Assembly (NCBI RefSeq): GCF_046035435.1
Contig: NZ_JBFNFH010000003.1
Source of the DNA: Helcococcus bovis
Lineage (GTDB): Bacteria; Bacillota; Clostridia; Tissierellales; Peptoniphilaceae
Length of the DNA: 64,000 nucleotides
Strand: one strand, 5' to 3'
Shown here: positions 51,823 through 59,479 of the stretch, in pieces
Position numbering within the stretch: the stretch's first letter is position 1
Layout of the letters: each line of letters begins with the position of its first letter
The notes under the pieces: model-generated
The model's database searches: none
What the model saw: the letters and a program-made list of their open reading frames with translations, nothing else
Told to the model about the DNA's origin: nothing
Program-made: the position numbers and the translations under genes

Positions 51823-52104
51823 ATGTTAGAAAAGAATATAGAAAAAAGATTAATTGATGAAGTTAAAAAGAAAAAAGGTCTATGTCTTAAGTTTATATCT
51901 CCATCTATGACGGGTATTCCTGACAGAATAGTGCTTTTACCTAATGGAAGAATAGGATTTGTAGAAGTAAAAGGACCAGGAGAAAAGCCTAGACCCATTC
52001 AGTTAAAGAGAATAAAAGAATTAAAAAGTCTAGGATGTAAGGTTTTTGTATTAGATGAAATAGACCAAATAGATGAAGTTATAAAAAAGATTGGAGGTGA
52101 CTAG
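51823..52104 (+). CDS. VRR-NUC domain nuclease
   Basis: A 93-residue stand-alone VRR-NUC protein, a PD-(D/E)xK nuclease family found in phages and in FAN1. The core is visible: GIPDRIVLLPNGRIGFVEVKGPG (acid and E-V-K catalytic residues), then RPIQLKRIKELKSLGCKVFVL without a gap. It sits between the primase and an SNF2-type helicase, a standard phage pairing. Structure-specific DNA cutting is inferred from the family. Confidence 0.92.
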   Translation: MLEKNIEKRLIDEVKKKKGLCLKFISPSMTGIPDRIVLLPNGRIGFVEVKGPGEKPRPIQLKRIKELKSLGCKVFVLDEIDQIDEVIKKIGGD

Positions 52105-53451
52105 TTGGAATATAAACCACATAAATATCAGGAATTTGCTACTGAATTTATAAAAGAAAAAGAAGTATCAGCCTTACTACTTGATATGGGCCTTGGTAAA
52201 ACTGTAATTAGTTTAACTGCTATAAAAGATTTACTATTTGATTCATTTGAAGTTTCTAAAGTGCTTATAATTGCACCACTTAGAGTAGCAAGAGATACAT
52301 GGAGACAAGAAATTGAAAAATGGAATCATCTAGATATACTAAAGTACTCAGTGGCAATAGGAAGTGAAAATGAAAGACTTAAAGCTTTAGAAGAAAAAGC
52401 AGATATATATTTAATCAACAGGGAAAATGTAGACTGGCTAATAAATAAAAGTGAAATGCCCTTTGATTATGACATGATAGTTATCGATGAACTTTCATCA
52501 TTTAAGTCACACAGATCAAAAAGATTTAAGGCCTTAATAAGAGTAAGACCAAAGGTAAAAAGGATAGTTGGGCTTACTGGGACACCCTCTTCTAACGGAT
52601 TAATGGATTTATGGGCACAATTTAGACTCCTTGATATGGGTAAGAGACTTGGAAGATTTATAGGTCAGTATAGAGAGATATATTTTAAGCCAGATAAAAG
52701 AAATGGGGCAATTATCTATTCATATAAACCACTAGCATTTGCAGAAGATACGATATATAAAAAAATATCTGATATCACTGTATCAATGAAATCAGAAGAT
52801 TACCTTAAAATGCCAAAAAAGATAATAAACGAAGTTTATGTACATCTATCTGATAAAGAAAGAGATATCTATGAAAGCTTTAAAAAAGACTTAGTTGTAA
52901 ATCTGAAAGATAAAGAAATAGATGCAGTTAATGCTGCTGCTCTTTCTAATAAACTTCTACAAATGGCATCTGGTGCAGTTTATGATGAGAACAAAGAAAC
53001 AGTTTATATTCATGATAGAAAGCTTGATGCGCTTGAGGATTTAATAGAAGGTGCAAATGGAAAACCTGTTTTAATAGCCTATTGGTATAAATCAGACTTA
53101 AAAAGAATTAAAGAAAGGTTTGATGTTAAAGAACTAAAAACAAGTGAAGATTTTAATAAATGGAATGAAGGAGAAATTAAAGTAGCAATTATTCATCCAG
53201 CATCTGCAGGTCATGGATTAAACCTTCAAGCTGGAGGCTCTACTCTTATTTGGTTTTCACTTACATGGTCTTTAGAACTTTACGAGCAAACCAATGCAAG
53301 ACTTTTTAGGCAAGGACAAAAGGATACTGTAGTAATCCACCACATTCTAGCAAAAGAAACAATTGATGAGGATGTAATAAAGGCATTAGAAAGTAAAAAC
53401 AAAACCCAGTCAGCCTTAATTGATGCAGTGAAAGCGAATCTATGTAGTTAA
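52105..53451 (+). CDS. phage SNF2/DEAD-like helicase
   Basis: A 448-residue superfamily 2 helicase. Motif I is LLLDMGLGKTVISL, motif II is VIDELSSFKSH (DE-L variant of DEAH), motif III is GLTGTPSSNG, and motifs V/VI are AGHGLNLQAGGSTLIWFS and NARLFRQGQ. This is the SNF2-like helicase of many Firmicute phages. The TTG start, with GGAGGTG before it, directly adjoins the VRR-NUC stop. Role in phage DNA replication or repair inferred. Confidence 0.93.
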   Translation: MEYKPHKYQEFATEFIKEKEVSALLLDMGLGKTVISLTAIKDLLFDSFEVSKVLIIAPLRVARDTWRQEIEKWNHLDILKYSVAIGSENERLKALEEKADIYLINRENVDWLINKSEMPFDYDMIVIDELSSFKSHRSKRFKALIRVRPKVKRIVGLTGTPSSNGLMDLWAQFRLLDMGKRLGRFIGQYREIYFKPDKRNGAIIYSYKPLAFAEDTIYKKISDITVSMKSEDYLKMPKKIINEVYVHLSDKERDIYESFKKDLVVNLKDKEIDAVNAAALSNKLLQMASGAVYDENKETVYIHDRKLDALEDLIEGANGKPVLIAYWYKSDLKRIKERFDVKELKTSEDFNKWNEGEIKVAIIHPASAGHGLNLQAGGSTLIWFSLTWSLELYEQTNARLFRQGQKDTVVIHHILAKETIDEDVIKALESKNKTQSALIDAVKANLCS

Positions 53452-53508
53452 TGTCATGGAATGTCAGTATTAGAATTTGATAAGATTAACATAATGAGCA
53501 GGAGTTAT

Positions 53509-53541
53509 ATGGATAACTTACCTCAAAAAGTATGGGGGTAA
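53509..53541 (+). other. 10-codon mini-frame before DUF1492
   Basis: ATG with GCAGGAG ahead opens MDNLPQKVWG and then a stop, three bases before the DUF1492 start. It may be a leader that couples translation, or what remains of a longer N-terminal gene. Confidence 0.35.
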
Positions 53542-53544
53542 GAA

Positions 53545-53961
53545 ATGAACGCAAAAGAATATTTACAACAAGCATTTTATTTAGACAAGAGGATTAATAG
53601 CAAATTAGAGCAAGTAGAAATACTAAACACTTTAGCTACTAAGGTAACATCAACTTTATCAGATATGCCAAAGAGTCCTCATAGACGAACATCGATATTA
53701 GAAGATACGATTGTTAAGATTATTGATCTTCAAGATGAAATCAATAGGGATATTGATAAACTAGTAGATTTGAAAAAAGAAATAGCGAATTCTATTTGTT
53801 CGCTTAAAGATAAAGAAGAACAAACGGTTCTTGAAAAAAGATATCTTTGTTTTAAAACATGGGAGCAAATAGCTGTCGATATGAACTACTCAATTCAACA
53901 TTGTTTCACAGTTCATAGGAATGCATTAGGGAAAATTTCTGTTCCAATTAAAACTTTGTAG
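53545..53961 (+). CDS. DUF1492 family phage protein (sigma-like/late regulator)
   Basis: A 138-residue helical protein of the DUF1492 group: AKEYLQQAFYLDKRINSKLE at its start, then LEDTIVKIIDLQDEINRDID and a C-terminal helix-turn-helix (YLCFKTWEQIAVDMNYSIQH). These proteins resemble ArpU/RinA-type late transcription regulators and occupy this place, just ahead of the packaging genes, in many Firmicute phages. Its stop touches the first 93-bp direct repeat. Activation of late genes is inferred. Confidence 0.85.
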   Translation: MNAKEYLQQAFYLDKRINSKLEQVEILNTLATKVTSTLSDMPKSPHRRTSILEDTIVKIIDLQDEINRDIDKLVDLKKEIANSICSLKDKEEQTVLEKRYLCFKTWEQIAVDMNYSIQHCFTVHRNALGKISVPIKTL

Positions 53962-54053
53962 TAAAGTTGATAGAATGAGAGTTAACTAGTGTAGTATAGT
54001 TAGAATAGAAAAAGTATAGGCCTTGAGGAGAAATCTTCGGGGCTTTTTTTATG
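53961..54053 (+). repeat. 93-bp direct repeat, left copy
   Basis: This block, starting at the DUF1492 stop and ending in a terminator, matches 57016-57108 in length and at about 84 of 93 positions by my hand alignment. The two copies bracket the cargo cassette. Confidence 0.88.
54018..54050 (+). terminator. terminator in the left direct repeat
   Basis: GGCCTTGAGGA and TCTTCGGGGC pair with wobbles around a GAAA-like loop, followed by TTTTTTT. It would end transcription after DUF1492. Confidence 0.7.
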
Positions 54054-54141
54054 CAAGAAATGGAGGTAATTATGTAAAAAAAATTTATTTATGAAGTTTG
54101 TAAATTTGTTATATAAAATAAATATTTAAAAGGAGTGGAGC

Positions 54142-56535
54142 ATGGATTTAATGGTATTAGAAACTCAACAATGGTTGAATAAGACCTATGGGCAAGATAA
54201 TAGATACGAAAAGGTAAAAGAAAATGGAAAGACTGGATGGCCAACTATAGACGCACTGACTTTGGCTTTACAAATAGAATTAGGTATACAAAATACTGCA
54301 ACAAACTTTGGACCAACAACTATAAGATTGTTTAACGAAAAATTTCCAAAAGGAGTAAAACAACAAAATGATGATGATAAATCAAAAAGTAATATTTACT
54401 CTATAATTCAAGGAGCTTTATGGTGTAAGGGCTACTCTACAGGTTCTCACATAACACAAAACTTTTATAATGGAACTGGTAAAGCAATAAAAGAATTAAA
54501 ATCAGATATGGGTTTAGGTGGAGACTCAACAGTTACAGTGGATATCATAGAAGCTCTTCTTTCGATGAAACAATTTGTATTGCTTTGGAGATACGGTGGG
54601 AGTGAAGGAGTTAGAATTATTCAACAAAAGCTTAATAGAGATTATCCAGAGTATTTAGGCATCATACCTACAGATGGCTTATATGGTAGGGAAATGAATA
54701 CTGCATTAATAAAAGTACTACAAGCAGAACAAGGATTTAAACCAAATGAGGCAACAGGGTACTTTGGTAAAGGTACTAAAAGCAGATTAAAAGTCTTAAC
54801 TGAAGATAACTATAAATCATATTTAGGCATGTTCAAAGTAGCATATTATGCTCTTCATTGTTTGGGCTATGGGGCAGGTCCATTAGAAAATAGTTGGACT
54901 TTTGCATTTGCACAAGCATTAAATAATTTCCAAACTGATTATGGATTAGAAGTGACCTCTAGATTAGATATAAACACTTGGATGAGTTTATTGACTAGTA
55001 GAGGAAATCCAGATAGAAAAGTCACAGCTTGTGATACAAGATTTGAGATAACGGATGCACTTCTAAAAAAATTAAAGTCTGATGGATATCAGATAGTCGG
55101 AAGATATTTAACTGGAGGAGACTTTAAGGAAATTAGAGATGGAGAATTACAAAGAATAATTGATGGTGGAATGAAGTATTTTCCTATATTTCAAGAGAGT
55201 GCTAGAAAATTATCTGACTTTAGTTATCAAATAGGTTTAGAACATGGTAGAAAAGCGAGTATTGCAGCTTTAGAAAAAGGAGTTCCAAATACAGTAATAT
55301 ATTTTGCTGTAGATATGGATATACTAGATTATCAAATCGACTCTCACATAATTCCATATTTTAGAGGAATAAATGAAAGTATAGATTATAGATATCAAGT
55401 AGGAATTTATGCATCAAGGAATGTATGTACTAGAGTAGCTAATGTGGGGTTATCAGTATCAAGCTTTGTCGCAGATATGTCTACAGGATTTAGTGGAAAT
55501 TTAGGATTTAGAATACCATCTAATTGGAATTATGACCAAATATATGAAATAAGTGGTTATGGAGGTAAATGGGATTTAGATAAAGTAGCTTACAGTGGAA
55601 GAATTCCTGCTTGTGCTAAAGTTGAAGAAAAACGAGATAATTATATAGAGTATACTTTACCTACAAGAACTTCGAAAGAAGAGTTAAAGCAATATACTAA
55701 AATCCAAGATATTTATCCTCTAATAAAGGATCTACAAGATGCATACCAAGAATATATAGATATTAATTTATTTTCAAGTAATAAAGCTTTATATAACTCA
55801 TCAATAGGGGCTCTGCAGTATATTGCTAAACCTTATTTTTTAGAATCTGGATTCATAAAAGGAATAGGTTTTTCATTAGTAACATCTATTGCATATGACA
55901 CGGGTTTTGATTTATATATGAAAATTACAAAAAAGAATTTAATGAATAAACTATCTCCTTACATTAATGGGGATAAAAAAATATGGGATGGTTATAAATA
56001 CCCAATAGATTTACCACATCTAGCAGTAACTACATTAACTTATAAAAATTTTACATTAAATCCATCATCGTGGAATGGATGGGCTGGTGATTTAGTATCT
56101 GCATATAGTTATGTAAGAGATTATTATAATAACAATCCTAGCGGGAATTTGAGAAAAATCGCTAGAGCATATATAGGTGGTTCATATCCTAGAACTGATC
56201 TAAAACCAGAACCAAATACAAAATATAATCCATGTAGTTTTATTGATTTGTGTTCAGATGGGTTTGCAATCAATCTTGCTAATAATTTAGAAAAAGATTT
56301 AGTATCTTCGCTAAATAAAACTTTTACTTCAACATCTAATCCTTTTATTTATATATTAGAAGATATAGGGGTTGAAAATAATATAGTACAGATTAGGGAA
56401 AAAGTAAAAGACATAACTAGAGGTTTTATACTAGATTTACTTTCACGTCTTGAAAATAATTTTACTGATAGTCCAGAAGAAATAAAAGAAATATGTGTGG
56501 ATACATTTGCGAGATATTTAAATAAATCAATATAG
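54142..56535 (+). CDS. peptidoglycan-binding/DUF1906 glycoside-hydrolase-like cargo protein
   Basis: A 797-residue protein. Residues 1-290 hold three peptidoglycan-binding-like repeats (QQWLNKTYG, IIQQKLNRDYP, QALNNFQTDYGL). Residues about 300-500 are a DUF1906 (Rv2525c-like) TIM-barrel: LLKKLKSDGYQIVGRYLTGG, PIFQES, YFAVDMDI, VGIYASRNVC and ISGYGGKWD. The last 290 residues are unassigned. There is no signal peptide. The family is predicted to act on the cell wall. It lies in a cassette between direct repeats, away from any tail or lysis genes. It could be a lysin, a morphogenesis factor or an exported effector; I cannot choose. Confidence 0.82.
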   Translation: MDLMVLETQQWLNKTYGQDNRYEKVKENGKTGWPTIDALTLALQIELGIQNTATNFGPTTIRLFNEKFPKGVKQQNDDDKSKSNIYSIIQGALWCKGYSTGSHITQNFYNGTGKAIKELKSDMGLGGDSTVTVDIIEALLSMKQFVLLWRYGGSEGVRIIQQKLNRDYPEYLGIIPTDGLYGREMNTALIKVLQAEQGFKPNEATGYFGKGTKSRLKVLTEDNYKSYLGMFKVAYYALHCLGYGAGPLENSWTFAFAQALNNFQTDYGLEVTSRLDINTWMSLLTSRGNPDRKVTACDTRFEITDALLKKLKSDGYQIVGRYLTGGDFKEIRDGELQRIIDGGMKYFPIFQESARKLSDFSYQIGLEHGRKASIAALEKGVPNTVIYFAVDMDILDYQIDSHIIPYFRGINESIDYRYQVGIYASRNVCTRVANVGLSVSSFVADMSTGFSGNLGFRIPSNWNYDQIYEISGYGGKWDLDKVAYSGRIPACAKVEEKRDNYIEYTLPTRTSKEELKQYTKIQDIYPLIKDLQDAYQEYIDINLFSSNKALYNSSIGALQYIAKPYFLESGFIKGIGFSLVTSIAYDTGFDLYMKITKKNLMNKLSPYINGDKKIWDGYKYPIDLPHLAVTTLTYKNFTLNPSSWNGWAGDLVSAYSYVRDYYNNNPSGNLRKIARAYIGGSYPRTDLKPEPNTKYNPCSFIDLCSDGFAINLANNLEKDLVSSLNKTFTSTSNPFIYILEDIGVENNIVQIREKVKDITRGFILDLLSRLENNFTDSPEEIKEICVDTFARYLNKSI

Positions 56536-56542
56536 AAAAAAT

Positions 56543-56578
56543 AGGAGATAATAAGCTGTCAATATCTTATTATCTCCT
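56543..56578. terminator. convergent terminator between the two cassette genes
   Basis: AGGAGATAATAAG pairs perfectly with CTTATTATCTCCT around a 10-base loop. It overlaps the last codons of the minus-strand gene. There is little T run, so strength is uncertain. Confidence 0.6.
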
Positions 56579-56960
56579 CTAATATACCACCAAACATTAT
56601 ATTATCCCAAGTTAATGTAGCAGTTTTATTATTGTTCCATGTTAATGTATATCCTGAATCATCTTCGACTATACCTTTATATTTTCCACCTAATTTGATA
56701 TTAGTTTTAACAAGTTCTTTTTTATCAGGATATTTTAAAAATAACTCACTTTCAAAATTTGGATAGAATATCTCTTTTGTAATAGAAACAACTTTTATAC
56801 CTTCAGGTGAAGTTGGTTTAAGCTCATAGTAAGTTCTTCCATATTTCCAATTAATAAATGAACTAATTAAAATTAAGAAAAAAACTGAAAAAATTATAAG
56901 TATAGGATGATTTAGAATGAGTGATAAGATTGATTTTAAAGTACTTTTTAAAATTTTCAT
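56559..56960 (-). CDS. single-pass membrane protein of the cargo cassette
   Basis: A 133-residue protein with a basic N-terminus, one membrane helix (about residues 18-38, HPILIIFSVFFLILISSFI) and an outside beta-rich domain ending near TATLTWDNIMFGG. I do not recognise the family. AAAGGAG precedes the start. It converges on the large DUF1906 gene inside the repeat-bounded cassette. A protective role against a wall-acting neighbour is possible but only inferred from pairing. Confidence 0.75.
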   Translation of the reverse strand: MKILKSTLKSILSLILNHPILIIFSVFFLILISSFINWKYGRTYYELKPTSPEGIKVVSITKEIFYPNFESELFLKYPDKKELVKTNIKLGGKYKGIVEDDSGYTLTWNNNKTATLTWDNIMFGGILEEIIRY

Positions 56961-57015
56961 TCGATCTCCTTTAATAATTAATATGTTATATCTTTATAAT
57001 AGCATAAAGATGAGA

Positions 57016-57108
57016 GTAAAGGTGATAGAATGAGAGTTAGCAAATTTAGTATAATTAGAATAGAAAAAGTATAGGCCTTGAGGATAAATCCTTGGGGCTT
57101 TTTTTATG
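57016..57108 (+). repeat. 93-bp direct repeat, right copy
   Basis: Same 93-base block as 53961-54053, with about nine differences, all substitutions. In this place it runs into the HNH gene, as the left copy probably once did. Confidence 0.88.
57073..57105 (+). terminator. terminator in the right direct repeat
   Basis: GGCCTTGAGGAT pairs with ATCCTTGGGGCT using G-U pairs, followed by TTTTTTT. It sits just before the HNH gene. Confidence 0.7.
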
Positions 57109-57116
57109 GAGAAGTC

Positions 57117-57470
57117 ATGCCTAGAAAACCTAAAAGCCCATGCTCTTATCCAGGTTGCCCTGAGTTAGTTGATGGACGTTTTTGTAAGAAACATGAAAAA
57201 GAGTACAACAGAAATTATGAAAAATACCAACGAGACCCAAGAACTAAGAAACGTTATGGAAGTCAGTGGAGAAAGATAAGAAAAATTTATCTTAATGCTA
57301 ACCCTTTGTGTGAAGAGTGTAAAAAGAATAATAAATACACGAAAGCCAATGAAGTCCATCATATCCTTCCTTTGTCACGTGGTGGTACACATAGCTTTTC
57401 AAATCTCATGGCTTTATGTAAATCATGCCACTCAAGAATTAGTGTTCTTGATGGAGATAGATTTGGATAG
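57117..57470 (+). CDS. phage HNH endonuclease
   Basis: A 117-residue HNH nuclease of the packaging cluster. An N-terminal zinc-binding part (CSYPGCPELVDGRFCKKH) is followed by a basic stretch and the HNH core: PLCEECKKNN, then EVHHILPLSRGGTHSFSNLMALC (HH-N-H type, no gap) and CHSRIS. HNH proteins beside terminases assist cutting of concatemers. I chose the ATG at 57117 (GGAG five bases before); an upstream start lies inside the terminator. Confidence 0.94.
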   Translation: MPRKPKSPCSYPGCPELVDGRFCKKHEKEYNRNYEKYQRDPRTKKRYGSQWRKIRKIYLNANPLCEECKKNNKYTKANEVHHILPLSRGGTHSFSNLMALCKSCHSRISVLDGDRFG

Positions 57471-57582
57471 GCCTAGGGGGGTGTCAAATCTCTAAAGCTC
57501 TAGGTCAAGGGAACGGTGGGGGCCAAGCACGCACAAAAAGACAGGTTCAAAGGGGGTATTAAAGAAATCACATAAAAAGGAG
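57471..57582 (+). other. G-rich gap before the small terminase, candidate cos/pac region
   Basis: A 112-base stretch with unusual G-runs for this genome (GGGGGGTGTCAAATCTCTAA, then GGGAACGGTGGGGG). A G-rich block with TCAAATCTCTA is commonly seen between HNH and small terminase genes in Firmicute phages, where packaging starts. No gene is seen. Confidence 0.4.
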
Positions 57583-58164
57583 GTGATAAAAATAGCACGA
57601 GATGGAACATATCGAGGCGGAAGAAGAGTAAGAGCGGGAGGAAAACCAACACCTGCCATTGAAAAAATACAAAAAGGAAAAGACGTAAAAATTATTTATA
57701 ACGAGATTGAGGAATTTGAACCAGAAGAGTTAGAAGCAGTAGATTTACCAGAAGGAGCACATCTTACTGGTTTTGATATGCCAGTTCCCAGTGACTATTT
57801 ATCAGCTAAACAAAAAAATGGGATTCCTTTAGGCGCAGATGATATTTATAGGGAGACTTGGATTTGGTTAAAAGAAAGAAATTGTGAAAAGCTAGTAAAT
57901 CCTAGACTTTTAGAATCATACTCACAAGCTTTTGCTCGTTACATTCAATGTGAGGAAGCTATTAGTCAATTTGGACTTTTAGGAAAGCATCCAACAACAG
58001 GCGGAGTTATTTCATCACCTTTTGTCCAGATGTCCTCACAATTTCAAAAAACAGCAAATCTCCTGTGGTATGAGATTTACGACATTGTAAAAGAAAACTG
58101 TACAGAAACGTACGAGGACTTTGGTAATGATATGATGGAGAAATTATTGAGAAGTAGAAAGTGA
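57583..58164 (+). CDS. phage terminase small subunit (P27 family)
   Basis: A 193-residue P27-type small terminase, which binds phage DNA and directs the large subunit. The basic N-terminus (ARDGTYRGGRRVRAGGKPTP) is typical, and the core includes MPVPSDYLSAKQKNG, DIYRETWIWLKE and RYIQCEEAISQFG. The only usual start codon in frame is GTG at 57583, but this sits inside the ribosome site; AAGGAGG is eight bases before an ATA at 57592, which might be the true start. Confidence 0.92.
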   Translation: MIKIARDGTYRGGRRVRAGGKPTPAIEKIQKGKDVKIIYNEIEEFEPEELEAVDLPEGAHLTGFDMPVPSDYLSAKQKNGIPLGADDIYRETWIWLKERNCEKLVNPRLLESYSQAFARYIQCEEAISQFGLLGKHPTTGGVISSPFVQMSSQFQKTANLLWYEIYDIVKENCTETYEDFGNDMMEKLLRSRK

Positions 58165-58194
58165 CGACCAACACTAGATAAACAAAAAATTAGG

Positions 58195-58223
58195 TTATAT
58201 AATTAAAATAAATAATTATATAA
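58195..58223. promoter_or_regulatory. 10-bp palindrome and -10 before the moron-like gene
   Basis: TTATATAATT (58195-58204) and AATTATATAA (58214-58223) are perfect reverse complements and include a TATAAT at 58198-58203. It may be a promoter with an overlapping operator for the next gene. Confidence 0.5.
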
Positions 58224-58234
58224 AGAGGAAAAAT

Positions 58235-58621
58235 ATGTCTCTAGTCATAGTATCAGCAAAAAATATTCAAGAAGCTTACGAGAAAAGTGTACACAAGAAA
58301 GATAAAGCAGCCTTCATTATTGAAAGTGATGGGTTACAAGATTTCTTTTCTGAGTATAAAGATAGCTTCAAGTATTATGAATTTTATTATAAATTAGAAC
58401 CATATGGAACATCGAAAGTGGCTCACTCTGATGTCATTTATATTAAAGAGTTCGCAGAATCAATAATGAACTATATAGTAAACAACAAAGACTTTGAAAA
58501 CAAAAGCATCAATAAATTCAATGTATCTAGGTCTAAGATTAAGAAGTATGTTGATAAGCTAATAAATCTTTATCAATATGCCATAGAAAATAACGATCAT
58601 TTAATTGGATTGGGAGATTGA
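58235..58621 (+). CDS. uncharacterised protein, moron-like
   Basis: I do not recognise this 128-residue protein. It is soluble and charged, starting MSLVIVSAKNIQEAYEKSVH, with mixed strand and helix look and no catalytic motif. AAGAGG precedes the start. It has its own promoter-like palindrome and a perfect terminator, and it interrupts the usual order of terminase and methylase genes. This is the layout of a moron, an autonomously expressed cargo gene. Function unknown. Confidence 0.75.
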   Translation: MSLVIVSAKNIQEAYEKSVHKKDKAAFIIESDGLQDFFSEYKDSFKYYEFYYKLEPYGTSKVAHSDVIYIKEFAESIMNYIVNNKDFENKSINKFNVSRSKIKKYVDKLINLYQYAIENNDHLIGLGD

Positions 58622-58648
58622 CCAATAAAAATAAAATTTAGAAATAAG

Positions 58649-58684
58649 ACTGACTACCAAAGTTTTGAGTAGTCAGTTTTTTTA
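58649..58684 (+). terminator. terminator of the moron-like gene
   Basis: ACTGACTAC pairs perfectly with GTAGTCAGT around an 11-base loop and is followed by TTTTTTT. Confidence 0.92.
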
Positions 58685-58696
58685 TGGAGGTAAAAC

Positions 58697-59479
58697 ATGT
58701 TTGAAAAAGTAAATCCAAAGCATCCAGATAAACAGGCTGATTGTATAGCTGGAGCAATTGTTGATTTAGCATATAAAGAAAATAAAAATCCTAAAATTGC
58801 TGTTGAAGTTTTATTAGGTCATGGTAATTGCCATGTGATTATTGAGACAGATTCTAAATTAGATAAAAAAGAAATTGAGAAGGCTATTAAAAGAATAGCC
58901 GGAAATGTTGAAGCTAATATAAAAATAGTGGACCAAGATAAGCACTTATCTAAAAATCAAAAGGACAAAATTAGATGTGGAGATAACGGAATATTCAAAG
59001 GAGTGCCTACTTCTTTTGAAGAAGAGAGGCTTTCTTTAATAGCTAGAGAAATATATTCATATCATCCCTTTGATGGAAAATATATTCTTGATGGGGATAA
59101 ACTTATTATCTGTCAATCTAATGTATCAAATAAGGTACTAGAGCCATTTTATCCAGAAGCAATAATAAATCCACTTGGAGAGTGGACTGGTGGAACTAAT
59201 GTTGATACAGGCGCTACTAATAGAAAACTTGGATCAGATATGGGAAGAGCTGTAACTGGAGGAGGTCTTCATGGAAAAGACTTATCTAAGGCAGATGTTT
59301 CTGTAAATATTTATGCCCACTTAAAAGCACAAAAAGAAAATAAAGAAATTAAATTCTCATGTGCTATAGGAGATGAAGAGATTGATGGAAGACCGTATTT
59401 TGAAATAGTAGAAATTGCAAGAAATTATATTCAAGATATAGGTGGCTTTGAGGCATTTGCAAAGTGGGGACTTATATGA
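58697..59479 (+). CDS. short phage-type S-adenosylmethionine synthetase
   Basis: A 260-residue relative of MetK, which makes SAM from ATP and methionine. HPDKQADCIAGAIVD at the N-terminus holds the catalytic HPDK, and GGTNVDTGATNRKLGSDMGR followed by AVTGGGLHGKDLSKAD matches the phosphate-binding region of MetK. Cellular MetK is about 390 residues, so this form is much shorter, as in known phage versions. It overlaps the start of a DNA methyltransferase by four bases, and a second methyltransferase follows, so it may supply SAM for phage DNA methylation. Confidence 0.9.
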   Translation: MFEKVNPKHPDKQADCIAGAIVDLAYKENKNPKIAVEVLLGHGNCHVIIETDSKLDKKEIEKAIKRIAGNVEANIKIVDQDKHLSKNQKDKIRCGDNGIFKGVPTSFEEERLSLIAREIYSYHPFDGKYILDGDKLIICQSNVSNKVLEPFYPEAIINPLGEWTGGTNVDTGATNRKLGSDMGRAVTGGGLHGKDLSKADVSVNIYAHLKAQKENKEIKFSCAIGDEEIDGRPYFEIVEIARNYIQDIGGFEAFAKWGLI

